NCBI GenBank assembly: GCA_022661535.1
Contig: JAKULF010000003.1
Span: 2,604,001 to 2,668,000 of the forward strand
Origin: Eutypa lata
Taxonomy: Eukaryota; Ascomycota; Sordariomycetes; Xylariales; Diatrypaceae
DNA length: 64,000 nucleotides
Direction: 5' to 3'
The notes below the pieces were generated by a model. The model did not search any database and was not told the DNA's origin. It saw only the letters and a list, made by a program, of their open reading frames with translations. This document shows, one piece after another, positions 34,016 through 46,333 of the stretch (position 1 is its first letter; the number at the start of each line of letters is the position of its first letter). The position numbers and the translations under genes were made by a program.

Positions 34016-34948
34016 TCAGCTAATATCGAGATGGGCGGTGTGCCCTCGAAGGCTTCCCGCTTCCTGTAGAACCATCATTTGTCTCATCGCGGACCCATCC
34101 ACACCACCAGGTCCTCTCCCGTAGATAGCCTCTCCCAGCATCCGGAGCTGCATGGGGAACTTGGCATCGCCGTAGTGTGAAATGATCTCGCTCTTCTGGA
34201 CTTTTTTACGCAGAGAAGCCCATCCCGCACGCATTCCGAGCTCCTCGCACTCCTTCTGCTTGTCCTCGTTCCACCAGGGCGGTAAAATCCCGGCCTTGGC
34301 CTTTGCCGTGTCCACTGCAACGTCTGGAGTCAGCAATTGTTGCTTCTTCGAGGATCTCGGGCTGGGTACGGTTGTTGTCCAGGACCAATAATCCTCAAAC
34401 ATATATCCCTTTGAAGTCACCCTCAAGCACTGAAGGCTAGCACGGGCTACAAGAGGAAGAAAAATGACATCTGAAATTAGGTACTTACGGAAGCGCCGGA
34501 ACCCGGGCAAGGGATCGTTACCAATGGCAGCGTAGATCGAACCTGGTTCCTGTACGCCCTCGAACTTAGAGGTGTCCTCGAGGCGCAGTCGGTGCGTGTC
34601 GATGAGCAGCTGGTAGGTGTCCGCTTCGGGCCGGTCGTGCAGGTAGATTCCCTTCTCTAGGCGTGTGAATGGCATGGGCATGTCCATTACTAAGCCAGAC
34701 GTGCCCGAGGCCGCACCCGCTCCTCCTGCTGAACTGGTGGTCTCTGGGCCGGTGGCGGAGGAGGAGGAGGGTCTGTTGTCACGGTCGCGAGCGCACGTCT
34801 TCTTGTGGGCTTTCCAGTGGGCGACCTGGCAGCTTCGGGAGCAATACACTACATCGCAGCGCTCACATGACGTTAGCGTCCCGCCGGTCTTCTTGCATTT
34901 GGCGCAGCAGGCTTGGGGCTGCTGCTGCTGTTCGTTGGTGGAAGCCAT
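34016..34948 (-). CDS. MYND-type zinc finger protein
   Basis: Two minus-strand exons (34948-34489 and 34314-34016) encode 252 residues. A complete MYND finger spans residues 15-52, with ligands C15, C18, C28, C31, C36, C40, H48 and C52. MYND fingers bind proline-rich peptides. After a Ser/Gly/Ala linker comes a fungal C-terminal domain with GFRRFLDTAKAKAGILPPWW and FPMQLRMLGEAIYGRGPGG. The intron of 174 bases has no stop in one frame, so an unspliced reading is possible. Splicing from GTAAGT to TTGCAG restores the conserved FRRFL-LLPPWW-type segment, so I prefer it. I start at MASTNEQ (good context, G at -3 and +4) rather than at an upstream in-frame ATG. The role, perhaps transcription or signalling, is not defined. 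Confidence 0.82.
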   Translation of the reverse strand: MASTNEQQQQPQACCAKCKKTGGTLTSCERCDVVYCSRSCQVAHWKAHKKTCARDRDNRPSSSSATGPETTSSAGGAGAASGTSGLVMDMPMPFTRLEKGIYLHDRPEADTYQLLIDTHRLRLEDTSKFEGVQEPGSIYAAIGNDPLPGFRRFRKYLISDVIFLPLVARASLQCLRVTSKGYMFEDYWSWTTTVPSPRSSKKQQLLTPDVAVDTAKAKAGILPPWWNEDKQKECEELGMRAGWASLRKKVQKSEIISHYGDAKFPMQLRMLGEAIYGRGPGGVDGSAMRQMMVLQEAGSLRGHTAHLDIS

Positions 34949-35779
34949 TCCTGGCAATGTCGCAGTTACTGTGCAAGCAAAGTGCTGTAGTTTGTGTGAA
35001 GAATGATGTGTACTACCATTCAAATGTAAATTAGTAACTGACTGATGAGATGTGATAGATAAAGTAAGGAAAAAAAGAATTCTGTTACGAAGGACTTGCG
35101 GGGTATCTTATGAAAGTATCCGGACAAACGCCTGCTCTCAGGCATGCAAACGGCTATAGATAGTCCTTAGGCATGTCAATATCGCCTACCTTATACACTC
35201 GACCACATTCCACCGCTCAGATTTACCGCCAAGGGTGTAGAGTGCCGTAGTCTTACTGCAAGGAAGATATGGTGCTGACTACATATCTATGTACATAATG
35301 TTGTGGAAGGCTAATTACTTAGTCCATAGCTACCTACGTACACTTATAGGTGCGACATAGCTGCGACATAGACAGGGTAAGGTGCATAGTGCACTGACCA
35401 CGCAACATAGAGCAACTCACCGCCTGGGCGACAGGCGACAGTGATTACATAGGTGAAAAGTAGCTACCGGGAATATTAGTTAGGAGGAAATCCAAGAGTA
35501 AGGACACAACAGACGCTAATAAGGGTACGGATGGGAAGACCCAAGACAACAAGTTAACAAAGAAAGGGGCCAGAACGTGCCCAGTGGTTTCTGATTACTA
35601 TTATGAGATCTTCTAGTATGACGTCTAGAGACGATGGGAACTCTCTCCTAGAAACGGAGGTGCCGAATTACAAAGCGCTCATATATCATCGGATGGATGC
35701 GCCGCATATTACAGTTAGGTAGGTAATGACATAATAACCCGTTTTTTTCTTCTTCTTCTTCTTTTTTTCTTCTTTTTCT
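34949..35779. other. Intergenic region
   Basis: This is the promoter of the MYND gene plus the 3' region of the acyltransferase gene. A TTC-rich stretch (35743-35780) directly follows the acyltransferase stop codon. No gene is visible. Confidence 0.5.
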
Positions 35780-37337
35780 TCAACACTCCTGCTGCTTCAG
35801 TTCAGCAGCTAACCTTTCCAACTCCTTCTCGATCTTCGCCCAGTTGCCCTTCACCCGGTACCCGCACATCCAGTAGTTCCCGTCCATATCCTTGCCCATG
35901 ATGAGGAAGCCCTCGGGGAACTGCATCCCCAGCTGCGAGTGCTGCACGTACGAGGGGTAGCACGGGGCGGCGCGCGGCGCGACGGCGGCGGCGGAGAAGT
36001 CCAGCTGGAACAGGTTGGCCTTGGTCCAGTTCGAGTAGCTCACGTGGTGCATGGTGCCGTCGCCGAGGAACACCGGCAGGGGGTACATGCCCTCGCGGAC
36101 CATGCCCTGGTAGGCCTCGACCTGCTCCCTCGTGCCCTGCTCGTTGACGGCGGCGCGCATCTGGCCCGCCAGCCAGCTCAGCGGCTTCTTCAGGATGTCG
36201 CGCGCCGGGAGCACCATGTTGATGAACCCGATGCAGTTGGACACGTACAGGCCGTGCGGCGGCAGCATGTCCCGCTCCAGCACCTTCCGGAGCGAGTAGG
36301 CGTTCTGCACCGTGACGGTCCGGTCCGAGTCGGCCGGGATGTGCACCGCCGACAGCCGCGTCCACCACGCCACGAGGACGTCGCCCTCGGTCACGAACGG
36401 CTTCTCGTCGCCGGGCTGGGCCGAGGCCGCGAGTTCCTCGAGCGTCTCCCTCCGCAGCTTCTCCACGAACGGCGCCGGGATGTACACCATGCGGTTCTCC
36501 TTAGCGCGGACGGTGAAGTCCGGCCCGTTCCGCAGGCCAAATTGGATCGTGCCAGCCGTCGTTAGCCGGTTGTCAGCTAGTAGGTGCTTCTCCGCCGGGT
36601 TCCTGCCGAGCTCCTTCAGCGGGTCGTTGCCGTACCCGTGCAGCGGGAGGACCTCGTTCTCTCTCCCCTGGATCATCAGGACCCAGCTCTCAGCAAGCGC
36701 CTTGAACCCGAGCGCGTCGCACGCAATGTGTAACCAGTGCAGGGTCACGAGAGTCGCGTCGTTGAACGAGACCACGTGGAGGCCGAGAACGGGCCGATCC
36801 GAATAGAAATAGTCATCCCCGGTAGATGGGCAGCCAGGCCCGCGAGCCAGGTCGATGAAGTTGTCAGGGTCACCGACAACGGCAGGTACCGCGCTAGCCT
36901 TTGGTAGACTGGATGCCATCGGGTGATCCGACTTTGCCATATCATGCCTAATGTGCGTGAAGCCGATGGCGGGTCGATCTTTGGTGAACTCCTCCGGGAC
37001 GTGGTACGCCAGTCCTCCCCGGCCCTGGTCCGTGTTAGGTTCCACAAACTCCCGCGAAGGTGATGATGGCGACAATGGGGGGGGGCTGGTCAGACAAGAC
37101 AAGACAAGAACTCACATCTTTCCTTACTCTCCCGCCCAGCTTTCGCCAGGTCGGCTTCTCTACTAGCCGCTCGAGGCTGGTTCGGAGCTGGTCGACGTCG
37201 AGCACCTCGTCGAAGGCTAACAGGTTGTACAGGACGACCCTCCGGAATATAGGGTGGTCGTCGAAGAAATGCACGGGAATAACCTGGTCGGTAGGCACCG
37301 GCTGGGGTGCCCGCGGTCCGCCGAATAGAAAATTCAT
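35780..37337 (-). CDS. BAHD-type acyltransferase (transferase family PF02458-like)
   Basis: Two minus-strand exons (37337-37116 and 37048-35780) encode 496 residues. The acyltransferase catalytic motif HxxxD appears as HIACD at 181-185 ([11 protein letters not shown]). The second family motif, DFGWG in plant enzymes, is replaced near the C-terminus by [13 protein letters not shown], as in many fungal members. Such enzymes move an acyl group from acyl-CoA to an alcohol or amine and often decorate secondary metabolites; trichothecene 3-O-acetyltransferase is a distant relative. No other biosynthetic genes are adjacent. The intron of 67 bases (GTGAGT...GGGAG) has a poor polypyrimidine tract but keeps phase. 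Third positions are strongly G/C, giving long shadow frames on both strands. The family is clear, the substrate unknown. Confidence 0.85.
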
Positions 37338-37361
37338 CTTGGTCTTCTTTATCCCTTGGTT

Positions 37362-37402
<41 letters not shown>

Positions 37403-39148
37403 GTCTATTTCTTACTGTCTCTTTTCCCCTTTTCTTTTCTTTTCTACCTGAAGTTGTTTCTCGTCCGGGCTCAACGGCAGTGTGAAATTACCAGAGAATT
37501 GTTGAGTTGAAATATACAGAAACTCACGTCACGAAATGGAGCCCGGAACACGTTTTTTTTCCTTCTCGCGATAAGGGGGGTATGGGGGAGTGGAACAAAT
37601 GCAGGTGGTACCTAATTAGATCTAGCGATCACTATGGGTATGACCTAGACATAATTTGGGGGGGAGACGATGTGCTTCAGCCGCTCGTGGCAGCAGGGGC
37701 CCCTTTTTGTCCTTTTGGCAGTCCAGGTCCCTGCCTGGTCTGGCAGGATCCCCGGTCAAGTACTTTCAAACCCTGCCATCACGATACCGAAATTTTCCAA
37801 GAAGGTCTTTCTTCATCTTACCAACCGAGGAGCAGAGCAGGGGTTCGAAGATTTCCCGAAGGTTTCCCCTACTGTGGTAAATTCGCGATCATGTGCTTGT
37901 TGCATGCGGCGGAGGCTCTTATGCGGTGCTACGTGGCTGACATATGTAGTTATGTAAGTATGCATGTGCATATGCAGTTGGTCACCTGCAGAACTGCAAG
38001 TAGTAGAAAAGTGCGATCTACCCCTTATCGATTCCTATAGGAATATAATAAATAAGGCTTGCGTATGTTACGGAGTTGTTACCGTCCCTGCCGAAAATGT
38101 ACGGTAGCTTACAATAGTAGCACTAACTATGTAGTTGGTCGTTAGTGGTGGGTTAGTTACCGCTTGCACCAATTGGATCATATCTATAAAGTAGAGCTAG
38201 CCGTATTGTTAGTTCCCGTGGTGGAGTGTTAGACTACTTTAGACTAGTTACTTACTAGTCAGTATTCCACATGTCGATAGCTATCTGCTGTTCAATCTCT
38301 CATGCGGGACATACAGAGCAACCCAGGGTGAAGATTGGTTAATTGGTGATGAGTTAATACAATATATGCACTTCCTATTCCAGCATTCTTATTGGTACAG
38401 GGTTTGACACTAACTCAGGGGGTTCTGATCCCGTTTAGCGAGATTGTAGCACTAGTCTGGAACCAGTATAATCCTACGGTAAAATGCACCCTTGTTGACC
38501 ACCATTTTAATTTCTACCACTATGCTTTGTTGCCTACTCTTCCTATTCGTTGCTCACTAAGGTGATGACATGTTCTGGGTATAAGGCATTCACTAGAACC
38601 TATTTGTCTTAGCAAAGAGGAGATGAACTCGTAAATGTGATATGGCTTCGTGATATGGCTCCGTGATATAGTCGTCAGAAAGGACTATCGATTAATATTC
38701 GAATAGGGTCTAGGATGTTTAAAATAAGGTAAGACGATAGCTCTGAGAGAATCGAGCATAACGTAGTATGATGGACGGAGGACTCTTTCCCTCTGTGGAC
38801 CTCCAAGACTTGTTCCAAGAACGATATGCCTTAGAAACATGGGCCCCTGGAAAGTCGGATAGGAAGCACGAGACACTCTTCATTCCCAGCGCCCGCCTCA
38901 ACGGTGCTATCCCGACTCGCAGGGCTGGGACCCCCCTTCCCCCCCGGCAGTTTAGACCAAGCATGGGAATTCTATCACATCAGGAACGCGCAGTCATTTA
39001 GTTAGCTTTCAGATCACAATGGATGCTTGTTCTTGCCCCCTCTTGTTGTCATTTTTTATTCAAAACCTACATGATCCGGCCAGTTTTCTTCTGAAAGGCC
39101 GTGTTCATCTAGCGATATCAAACTTCCGTTCGTTTAAGTCAAGGCAGT
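37338..39148. other. Divergent intergenic region
   Basis: This holds the leader and promoter of the acyltransferase gene, with a CT microsatellite at 37364-37397, and the promoter of the seven-helix protein gene. A 177-codon frame at 37507-38040 has no family resemblance or start support. From 38040 to 38700 the DNA is AT-rich and featureless. Confidence 0.5.
37364..37397. repeat. CT (GA on the coding strand) microsatellite in the acyltransferase leader
   Basis: A perfect 34-base CT run ends 27 bases upstream of the acyltransferase ATG. On the transcript strand it reads as GA repeats and probably lies in the 5' untranslated region. Confidence 0.85.
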
Positions 39149-40681
39149 ATGGTGTCGGATCCAGAATATGCGGACTTGACAGGTGAAGAGCTTGGTGCTC
39201 TTGCCTATGCACAAGGCCCTATCCATCCTACTGGGACGGGTCCTATAATAGTCGCTCTGGTCTGGATTATGAGCATACTCACAACTCTTATTATTTCCTT
39301 GCGGGTTTGGGCACGAACGCAGTTCCTCGACCCTGGACAACGATGGGGCTTGGAAGACTATCTATGTGTGATTGGTTATGTAAGGCGACCCGACTATGGA
39401 AAGTTCCTTCTTAGCTAAGACTCGCATGCTAATCTACAAACAACGCAGCTACCTTTCGTCCCAGCAGGTGCTTTAGGCATTATGGCTGCCAGATACGGGC
39501 TTGGAGCCCGGGATGTAGACGTCAACGAGCTGCTTAAGATCAGGGCGCGGGAATATTCCTTATTATACGAAATGGTTTACTATGCCTCGTCGACTATCAC
39601 CAAAGTGGCCATAGCAGCGACCATCCTTCGAATCTGCGTCAGGAAGCGCTACAAATACATTATATGGACCAACATGATCATGTAAGTAGCTTCAGGAGAT
39701 TCTTGGTGCCCCCCCTAGAGCTCTAGGGAAAAGGTTCATCACACCATATATGGGACATGTACTAACTCTGACTACCATAGTATGGGGCTTGTCTCGACCG
39801 GATCGATGGTGTTTATCTTGACAGACTGCAAGCCATTTGCAGCGAACTGGAACAAGCGCTTGTATGTTTCGCTATCATTTTCTTTCTCTCTACATAGGCG
39901 TGGGCTTAGCTAACTATTTCATAGAGGAACGTGTTCCGAAGGTGGTTTCATGATTATCAGCTATCTCGGGACCTCGATTCAGGTAGTTACAGACTGGACT
40001 TGTGCTATTACTCCTTTCTTTATTGTCAGGGATCTACAGATGCAGAGACGCGTCAAGATCTCAGTCATATGCGTCTTAGGACTTGGAGTCTTCGCCAGTT
40101 TTGCCGCTATGATGCGTATTGTCTTCTACCAATATGTTGATACGAGAAATTACCCAGATGATGAATTATGTAAGGCAATTTCATATGAAAGATCTCACCA
40201 TCCCATAGCTAACCTATTTGCGCTTAGTTAACCATGCCCGTCTCATCATCTGGTCTGAACTGGAAGGGGGGTTCGCTATCATTGCGGCCTCTCTACCGGC
40301 GTTGCGCAAGCTATTCGGACGCTTCTTCCGAGGTTCTTCAGCCGGGTCAAAGGTGAAGACAGCAACAAACAATGGCCTTGAGGTAAGCAAAAGCATATTC
40401 CAGAAAACGATCGAATTAGTACTTATCATATCTTGGTGCAGAGGAGCGGATTGCGCGGCACGCAACTCGCCTCGTTAACGCCTCAGGGAAAGTCCCGCAC
40501 AATGGTATCCGGCGGTGGCGGTAAATGGGATCGCCTAAGTGACGAGAACGATACTTCAAGTCGTATACATATCATGAAGCAGACCGAGGTTCACATAAAC
40601 GAGAGCACTCCCAGTGAGCTCGAGGCCGATATGCATGGCACGGATTGGAGGGATGCAGACAGCGAGAAGATTAGCAGATGA
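39149..40681 (+). CDS. Seven-helix rhodopsin-domain membrane protein (Pth11-like family)
   Basis: Six exons (39149-39379, 39449-39681, 39781-39861, 39925-40169, 40228-40382, 40442-40681) encode 394 residues. Seven hydrophobic segments are visible: GPIIVALVWIMSILTTLIIS, LPFVPAGALGIMAARYG, YYASSTITKVAIAATILRI, YIIWTNMI-MGLVSTG, FMIISYLGTSIQVVTDW, ISVICVLGLGVFASF and GGFAIIAASLPALRKLF. Conserved fungal features include the DCKPFAANWN loop and the PALRKLF segment before a hydrophilic Ser/Glu-rich tail. There is no N-terminal CFEM domain. The family includes Pth11-like receptors thought to sense surface or host cues, but most members lack a known ligand. All introns are short (58-99 bases) and join in phase. 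The fold is sure, receptor activity inferred. Confidence 0.9.
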
Positions 40682-43528
40682 GGCCGTCTGAAACACGATG
40701 AAAGAGGCAACGAACTAGACGTGCTACCTGGCGCTCACAGCAACGCAGCAGGGGGCAGATACCTAGAGGTCGAGTAAACGACGAACGACATAACCGCGCC
40801 CGGCCATGGGCCGCGTTCCGCAGATTTTTATTTGGTTTTATCGAAGTCATGTCTAAGAAACATGGACTGATGCTCGAATTTCCTAAGCGCGATTACGGTC
40901 ACTACTGCCATTTACAGTTGTATCACACTCTCTTCGCCAAGTAATACAAAAAAAAAAAACAGGCATTACGAATGGGGTAGATCTAGAGTTGTTGGTGATC
41001 GACCAGTTAGCACGGGGTCGACGTCTCATGGTGTCAGGGGTAAGCTGTACCCCAAGACCAGCGATAAGAGGGTTGGGGGTTCATGACGCGAGCAAAATGC
41101 CGGCAGGGCCAGCAGCGACTTGCGCGTTTATACAGCGGCTACTTAGATCTCATATAATAGCGTATCTATCTTAGAGCATTTAAGGCAACTAACTAATAAC
41201 ATTAATATCTTACGTACATAATGTATATCATAAGAAAATACTCGTTAATGAATGTATAGGTATCACTCGACTGCTTCTTGGTCGTGCCAATCATTACCTA
41301 CCTAGATACGGTTAACTAAGGGGTCTGGGGTATAGAATTTTTCAGGTCTACCCTGTTTCCAATAAGGATGAAGTCCCCAATCAGTCTCGATCCTCAGCCT
41401 TTTAACCCTCTATAGCACATAAAACGACCTATGCAGGCATATCCTAGTAACTTAGATTAGCGGGCCGAGAATAGCTGCCTCTTCCGAGTAATCATAGGGC
41501 TCGGCAACGGCGTAAAGATGAACGACCAATCGAGGATCTCACACTCCTTAAGACTTATCCTAGCTTTAATTGCACCAGTGGATCGAAACGTTATAGCAAG
41601 GATTTTAGTGCATAACGGATGTGCCCTCCCTGATCCCCATTATTAGGGTTAATATTAGTTGGAATCTGGATTCCTTTCAACCCTAGCTAGTACGTAATAG
41701 GAATGCTTCGCACGATTGGCTCGATTGATACATAAGTGAGCCGTTCCTCAAATCAGCTTAGTTCATGTGCAGTCTAAACTATGTATGTACGTAGACGTTA
41801 ACGGCGGCTTGTTCCGTACATTACGAATAAATCCCCCACATATTACCGTCCCGTGGGGTTGGTCGATGACCGGGGTTGCAGACCAAAAGGGCTACCGTAT
41901 CCGTCGATCAAATAACTGCCCAACAATATGCACAACTTGATTGATGCTTCACCACGCTTGGCCTCTTAGTGATTTGGACTTCTTTTCGCGCAATATGGAC
42001 TTCACTAGAACCCTCACGACACACGACATAGTTATACATTCGGGGAAATACAAAATGCCGTTACTTACATATGCTACTTACGGGGATATTATTGCGAGAA
42101 TGGGGAAAAGGTAAAGTTACCTCATATGCCGAACCCACGTTTTCCTGCCCATGCCCAATGGATCTCGTTTAGCGAAGTTCCATATTCGCGGGCCTATTAT
42201 TATCCAAACTCATCTCATAATTAAATATCTACACAGATGCCAAGAAGGTTCGCCTTGAAGCATGCCTTTTTGTATCCAAGGACCTGGATCAAACACACAG
42301 AATTGGCCATGATTTGGGTCATATTTCCTTCTGGAAGGAAGTTCACCACTGTCTTGGTTAGAATTAATTACAATCGACTAATTGTCGAGTCATGTTCAGG
42401 CATCAAGGACGAGAGAGGCAAAGATGGGGTTAATACTCCGGAAAAGATTCTGTGGAGCTTTGGTTGTTCCGGATCTCTTCATGGCCAAAGTCTGAATGGC
42501 GAGATCCACAAGATGTAACTCGTTCAGCTCGTATAATTTGTGTTGTATTGATAGTAACTAGTCTTTCACAAATTTCAAACAATTTAACTAGTGGTGTTGT
42601 CCATTCGTTTGAGGCCTATTAACTATATTATACTACCTACCTTGAGTAAACTTTCCAATTTCATTGTTTGATTGGTATGAGTCAGGCCCATTTTCTCATA
42701 TACTAGTGATAGTCTTTTCAGTTTTCGGCCTCGGGAGATTAGTCCGGTTTACCCGTTCGTATTTCTGTCTTCAACGCCGATGACTGATCAGAGCTCCCAT
42801 CTGGAGCCGCATAACCCATTTATTAAGATAGCTACCCATCGTGCAGTCATATTAAGGTTGAAATTTCCCCGATAGCTAATGGGAGCCCTAAAGTGATCGG
42901 ATAGAATACAGTCATGGGCTGCTAGGCGGCTTTAGTGTATTTACAATATAACCCTAACTACGAAGTACAAAGGATGCGGAATTCAAAATATGTCACTCTA
43001 GTTGTACGAGATTAATAGCCAGCGTTCTGGATGGGCAACGCATGGTGTATTGTCGCCGCCCTAATCATATAGCCTTAAACAGCCTAACATATATATCTGC
43101 CTTTCCCTCCCCAGTCTTATACGCATACTAGTTGGGAAGATAGCAAATTTCTCCAAAGCACCTATCTTTCCTTACAAGAAAATGCTTTGTTGGCCGAATC
43201 TCGTCTGTTTTTAACTCGACAGCTACTCATAATTAGATAGTATATAAAATGCATAAGTAACATAAGTCATAAACTGAACCGATTTACTACAGAGAACTAT
43301 TCACAGACCGTTGCTCTTAACATGTCACAAATACTCAGCAAAGATAATCCCCACAGCAAGCATCAGCAAACGCTTCATTACTTCTTAAATGAAGATGTCT
43401 GTCTATATGCACAGGATTATAAGAATACCCTACCATGGAGGTAGTAGCATGGACAGCCCGTGATGTTGTCAAGTCTCTTGGCTCCTAGGTAATGTTTGCC
43501 ATCGCCTTCCTTCTCCCAATCCAGCTCT
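40682..43528. other. Gene-free intergenic region
   Basis: I find no supportable gene in 2.8 kb. A poly-A run is at 40949-40960. One frame of 93 codons at 42237-42518 follows an ACACAG acceptor-like site but resembles nothing I know. The region is moderately AT-rich. Confidence 0.5.
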
Positions 43529-45143
43529 CTATAGCGCCTTCAAGCCTTTGCCCAGATAGCTCCTCTCTCCAAACTCGCGCTCCGCAACCTGAAACAGCGG
43601 CAGCGCCTGGAAGTACCCATTCCCTCGAGTCCCGATGGCCTCCCACGCCGCGCGCGCCTCCTCGTCGCCGATAACCTTCAGCGGCTTCCCGGTGCCGGCG
43701 CTGCTGGCGTCGGCCAGGAGCTGGATCTGGCAGCACTTCTCGAACATCACGAACCAGGCGACGGTGGCTTCGATCGTGGGGCCGGCTGCCACGATGCCAT
43801 CTGCAAACAATCAGAGTTTAGCTAATTGCTTCTTGACCCGGATAAGCGAGTGGGCATCCCAGAGTTGTAGACCGTGCCGTTCAAGAAGTAAATTAAAAAA
43901 AATTAAAAAAAAAAGAGTCCAAGTAAAAGATTAAGATGTCCAGTCAAGGACACGCTCTTCGGGGTAATTAACGGGGAAGGGAACTTTGAAGGCTAGGCTA
44001 GGCAGGGTACTTACGATTAGCGAGGAGCGCAACTTTCTTGCCCCCGAGGCATGCGGCAATCTTCTGGCCCTCCTCTGGCGCCAGCACTGCATTATCTAGA
44101 GTTAGCCTTTTTTTCTTCTTCTTCTCTCCTTTAGACAGTCTAGCGACGATTTAAGTGTCCTAAATCATGTCCTACATAGGAGTGAAAACTCCCATTGACA
44201 AACGTATGTGCTCCTAACTAGAGAACGCTAGATAAATAGGGGGTTACAAATAGATGCGGAAATTGCCTACCGAGACCCCCGAAGTTCTCGTACAGCACGT
44301 GGTCGTTCCAGAACACGCAGAAGTCTTGCGTCAGCATGTCGAGCGTGCGGCCCGTCGCGCTCATCGCCCGCCCGTGCAGGCTGTGCGAGTGCGCCGCGCA
44401 CAGGACGTCCGGCTGCGCCTTGTGGATTTCCGCGTGGATCGCGTAGGCGGCTGGGAAGAGGATAAAATCAGCATCGTTAGCCCTCTTAGCGGGGTGGGTG
44501 TTTTTGCGGATCGACTGATTATTTTATTTTACTTTTATGTTTTATTTTAGGAAATTTTAATTTCACGTACCATAGTTGAGTCGCTTGTTCTTGCCCCCTT
44601 CTACGACCTTGCCGTTATGGTCCACGCGGATGAGGTCCTCGTCCCGGATAAGAGAGAAGTGTGTGCCTGATGTTACTGTAAGCAAAAAAAGCCCGATGAC
44701 CTGACCCCTTTCTCCCCATCATCCGTTGCTATTGTTTTCTCCACAGTTTCGCGTCATAGAGACTAGATATAATTCTAAGATAGGTCACACAACCGGAGAA
44801 GCTTTCTTCCATATAATTTTTAGTAAGAAATCGACTGGTTCAACATACCGAAAGGATTCACCCAGAAAGAGTCAGGCTCCACAGGGTCCCTCAACGTGAG
44901 GTGTCCCGCAATGCTCTCCGCGAGGTCAAGTTGGGCGAAGATGCGGAAGGCGATAGCAAGGCGGTGCTTGAGGTACTGGCGCTCCTCGTACGGGTCATCG
45001 AATTTGGGGGCCTGTTCGACCTCATCGTCCATGACAGCCAAACGTGGATCTCCACTCGCGTACGACTTCTTCGACACTGAGACGTCAGCGGTGGTGCCGA
45101 GAGCACCCGACTCCGCATGGATAGGTATCGCCGATGGAGACAT
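43529..45143 (-). CDS. Class II aldolase/adducin domain protein (Mug14-like)
   Basis: Five minus-strand exons (45143-44849, 44675-44571, 44450-44271, 44086-44015, 43800-43529) encode 307 residues; all four introns are phase 1. The zinc-binding pair of class II aldolases is visible as AHSHS (H154 and H156), and the later histidine as ANHG (H218). Further family segments are RLAIAFRIFAQLDLAESIAGHLTLRD and VLAPEEGQKIA. Enzymes of this fold cleave sugar phosphates or related compounds, but fungal members of this subgroup, including S. pombe Mug14, have no firm substrate. The three zinc histidines suggest it can be active. The start ATG has A-rich context and no competing upstream start. A cluster of palindromes lies 330-415 bases upstream. 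Confidence 0.88.
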
Positions 45144-46333
45144 TGTGGTCAGGTTACAGAAGCAAAAACTCGGCAGATGTTTCTTCGTCGTACGGTAAAG
45201 AGTTGGAGGGATAGCTCACGAAATAAATAGACTTCTGGCTCACATTCCTATGGAGGTGAATGAAGACTAGACGTAGCATCTATTCACTTATTTATATTCA
45301 CACGTATCGATATCCAAACCCCGCGCCCCATGTAGCAAACACAGTTAGCACTAGCCGACAAGGGGGTTCGATGTCTACACATTGTGCATGTTGGAGAACA
45401 ATAGGAACGTTGTTATAATGCGGCTGCTAGCTAATCCCATTGGTGGTATTGGTGGGGTGTACGTGACGGATTACTGCGATGATGTACATCATCGCAGTAA
45501 CCCCGCGAAGACGCAGGATCCTGCACTCGGCAGTCGAAGAGAGTACCAGTAATTACTGATAACACGTACCGAACCGCCAGTAGACCTGGAGAGGGAGTCA
45601 AACTTAAGGGGTAATAAGTTGTGCTTGTGATCTATAAATGTTTGTCAGCACTTGACGTACTAATTACTACATCGCAGTGCAAGTATACCGTACGCAAAAA
45701 TGGGGTAACTATTCCATGCTTGTTCCTCGTGAGCATCCTCTCTTGTCATTAGTGCTCTAAATTAGCCCACCAAACAATAGCACCTACATTACTTAGCTTA
45801 TAAGAGTACAGATATGCACACACAAACGATATCTAAAACCAGTCATGTCATTGATTTATCCCCAGAGACATATGAGTGCCTCAGCATTAGTTAGCTCCAG
45901 GTCAAGACTGTTCCAACCCTTGATAGACAGGTATGCATAAGTGGAATCTAGCAGATAAAGGTATTATTATGATTGCACTTTGCAGAAAGATAACCGATTC
46001 TTCTAGAAGAACCTGGCATCCCTTGGTGGCCGTACTCGCAATGCCTAGCAAACCGTCCATATCTGCTTCTGTATGGAACGTAACCGCAAAAACTCAGAGA
46101 AATCTAATTGTGCCTCGTAATGATTCTCCCATCACTTCATGTGAATATGAGAAATACTGATCCGAATAATTCAGAAAGCCAAGATAGCGAGCCATGATAA
46201 AAATTCCCTATCGCCGTCCTAGGCGTCGAATTTTCAAGACTCATTATGCCTGGCCCGTGAAAGTGGCAAAACCATCCAGTCCATTCCACGCCTCTAACCC
46301 CCCTAGCTTGAGTCGGTAGTTTGATCAAAAGGC
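45144..46333. other. Intergenic region with palindrome cluster
   Basis: The part next to the aldolase gene contains three perfect palindromes (45471-45558). The remainder up to 46333 shows no gene; the frames at 45933-46328 resemble nothing and have no splice support. Confidence 0.5.
45471..45558. promoter_or_regulatory. Three perfect palindromes upstream of the aldolase gene
   Basis: A perfect 30-base palindrome at 45471-45500 (half-site TTACTGCGATGATGT) is followed by GCAGGATCCTGC at 45513-45524 and CAGTAATTACTG at 45547-45558. They could be binding sites for dimeric regulators or form cruciforms. Their position suggests control of the class II aldolase gene, but this is inferred. Confidence 0.5.

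Noticed and set aside
34316..34488. Unspliced reading through the MYND gene intron
   Set aside because: The reading is open but breaks the conserved FRRFL-to-LLPPWW segment, while splicing restores it with good signals.
35939..36565. 208-codon plus-strand frame
   Set aside because: Shadow of the GC-rich acyltransferase gene; its composition is an echo of the minus-strand codons.
37507..38040. 177-codon plus-strand frame between divergent genes
   Set aside because: No domain, no leader or start support, and a composition unlike coding sequence nearby.
42237..42518. 93-codon plus-strand frame after an acceptor-like site
   Set aside because: No upstream exon can be joined and nothing in the translation is recognisable.
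43485..43736. Minus-strand frame overlapping the end of the aldolase gene
   Set aside because: Shadow in another frame of the last aldolase exon.
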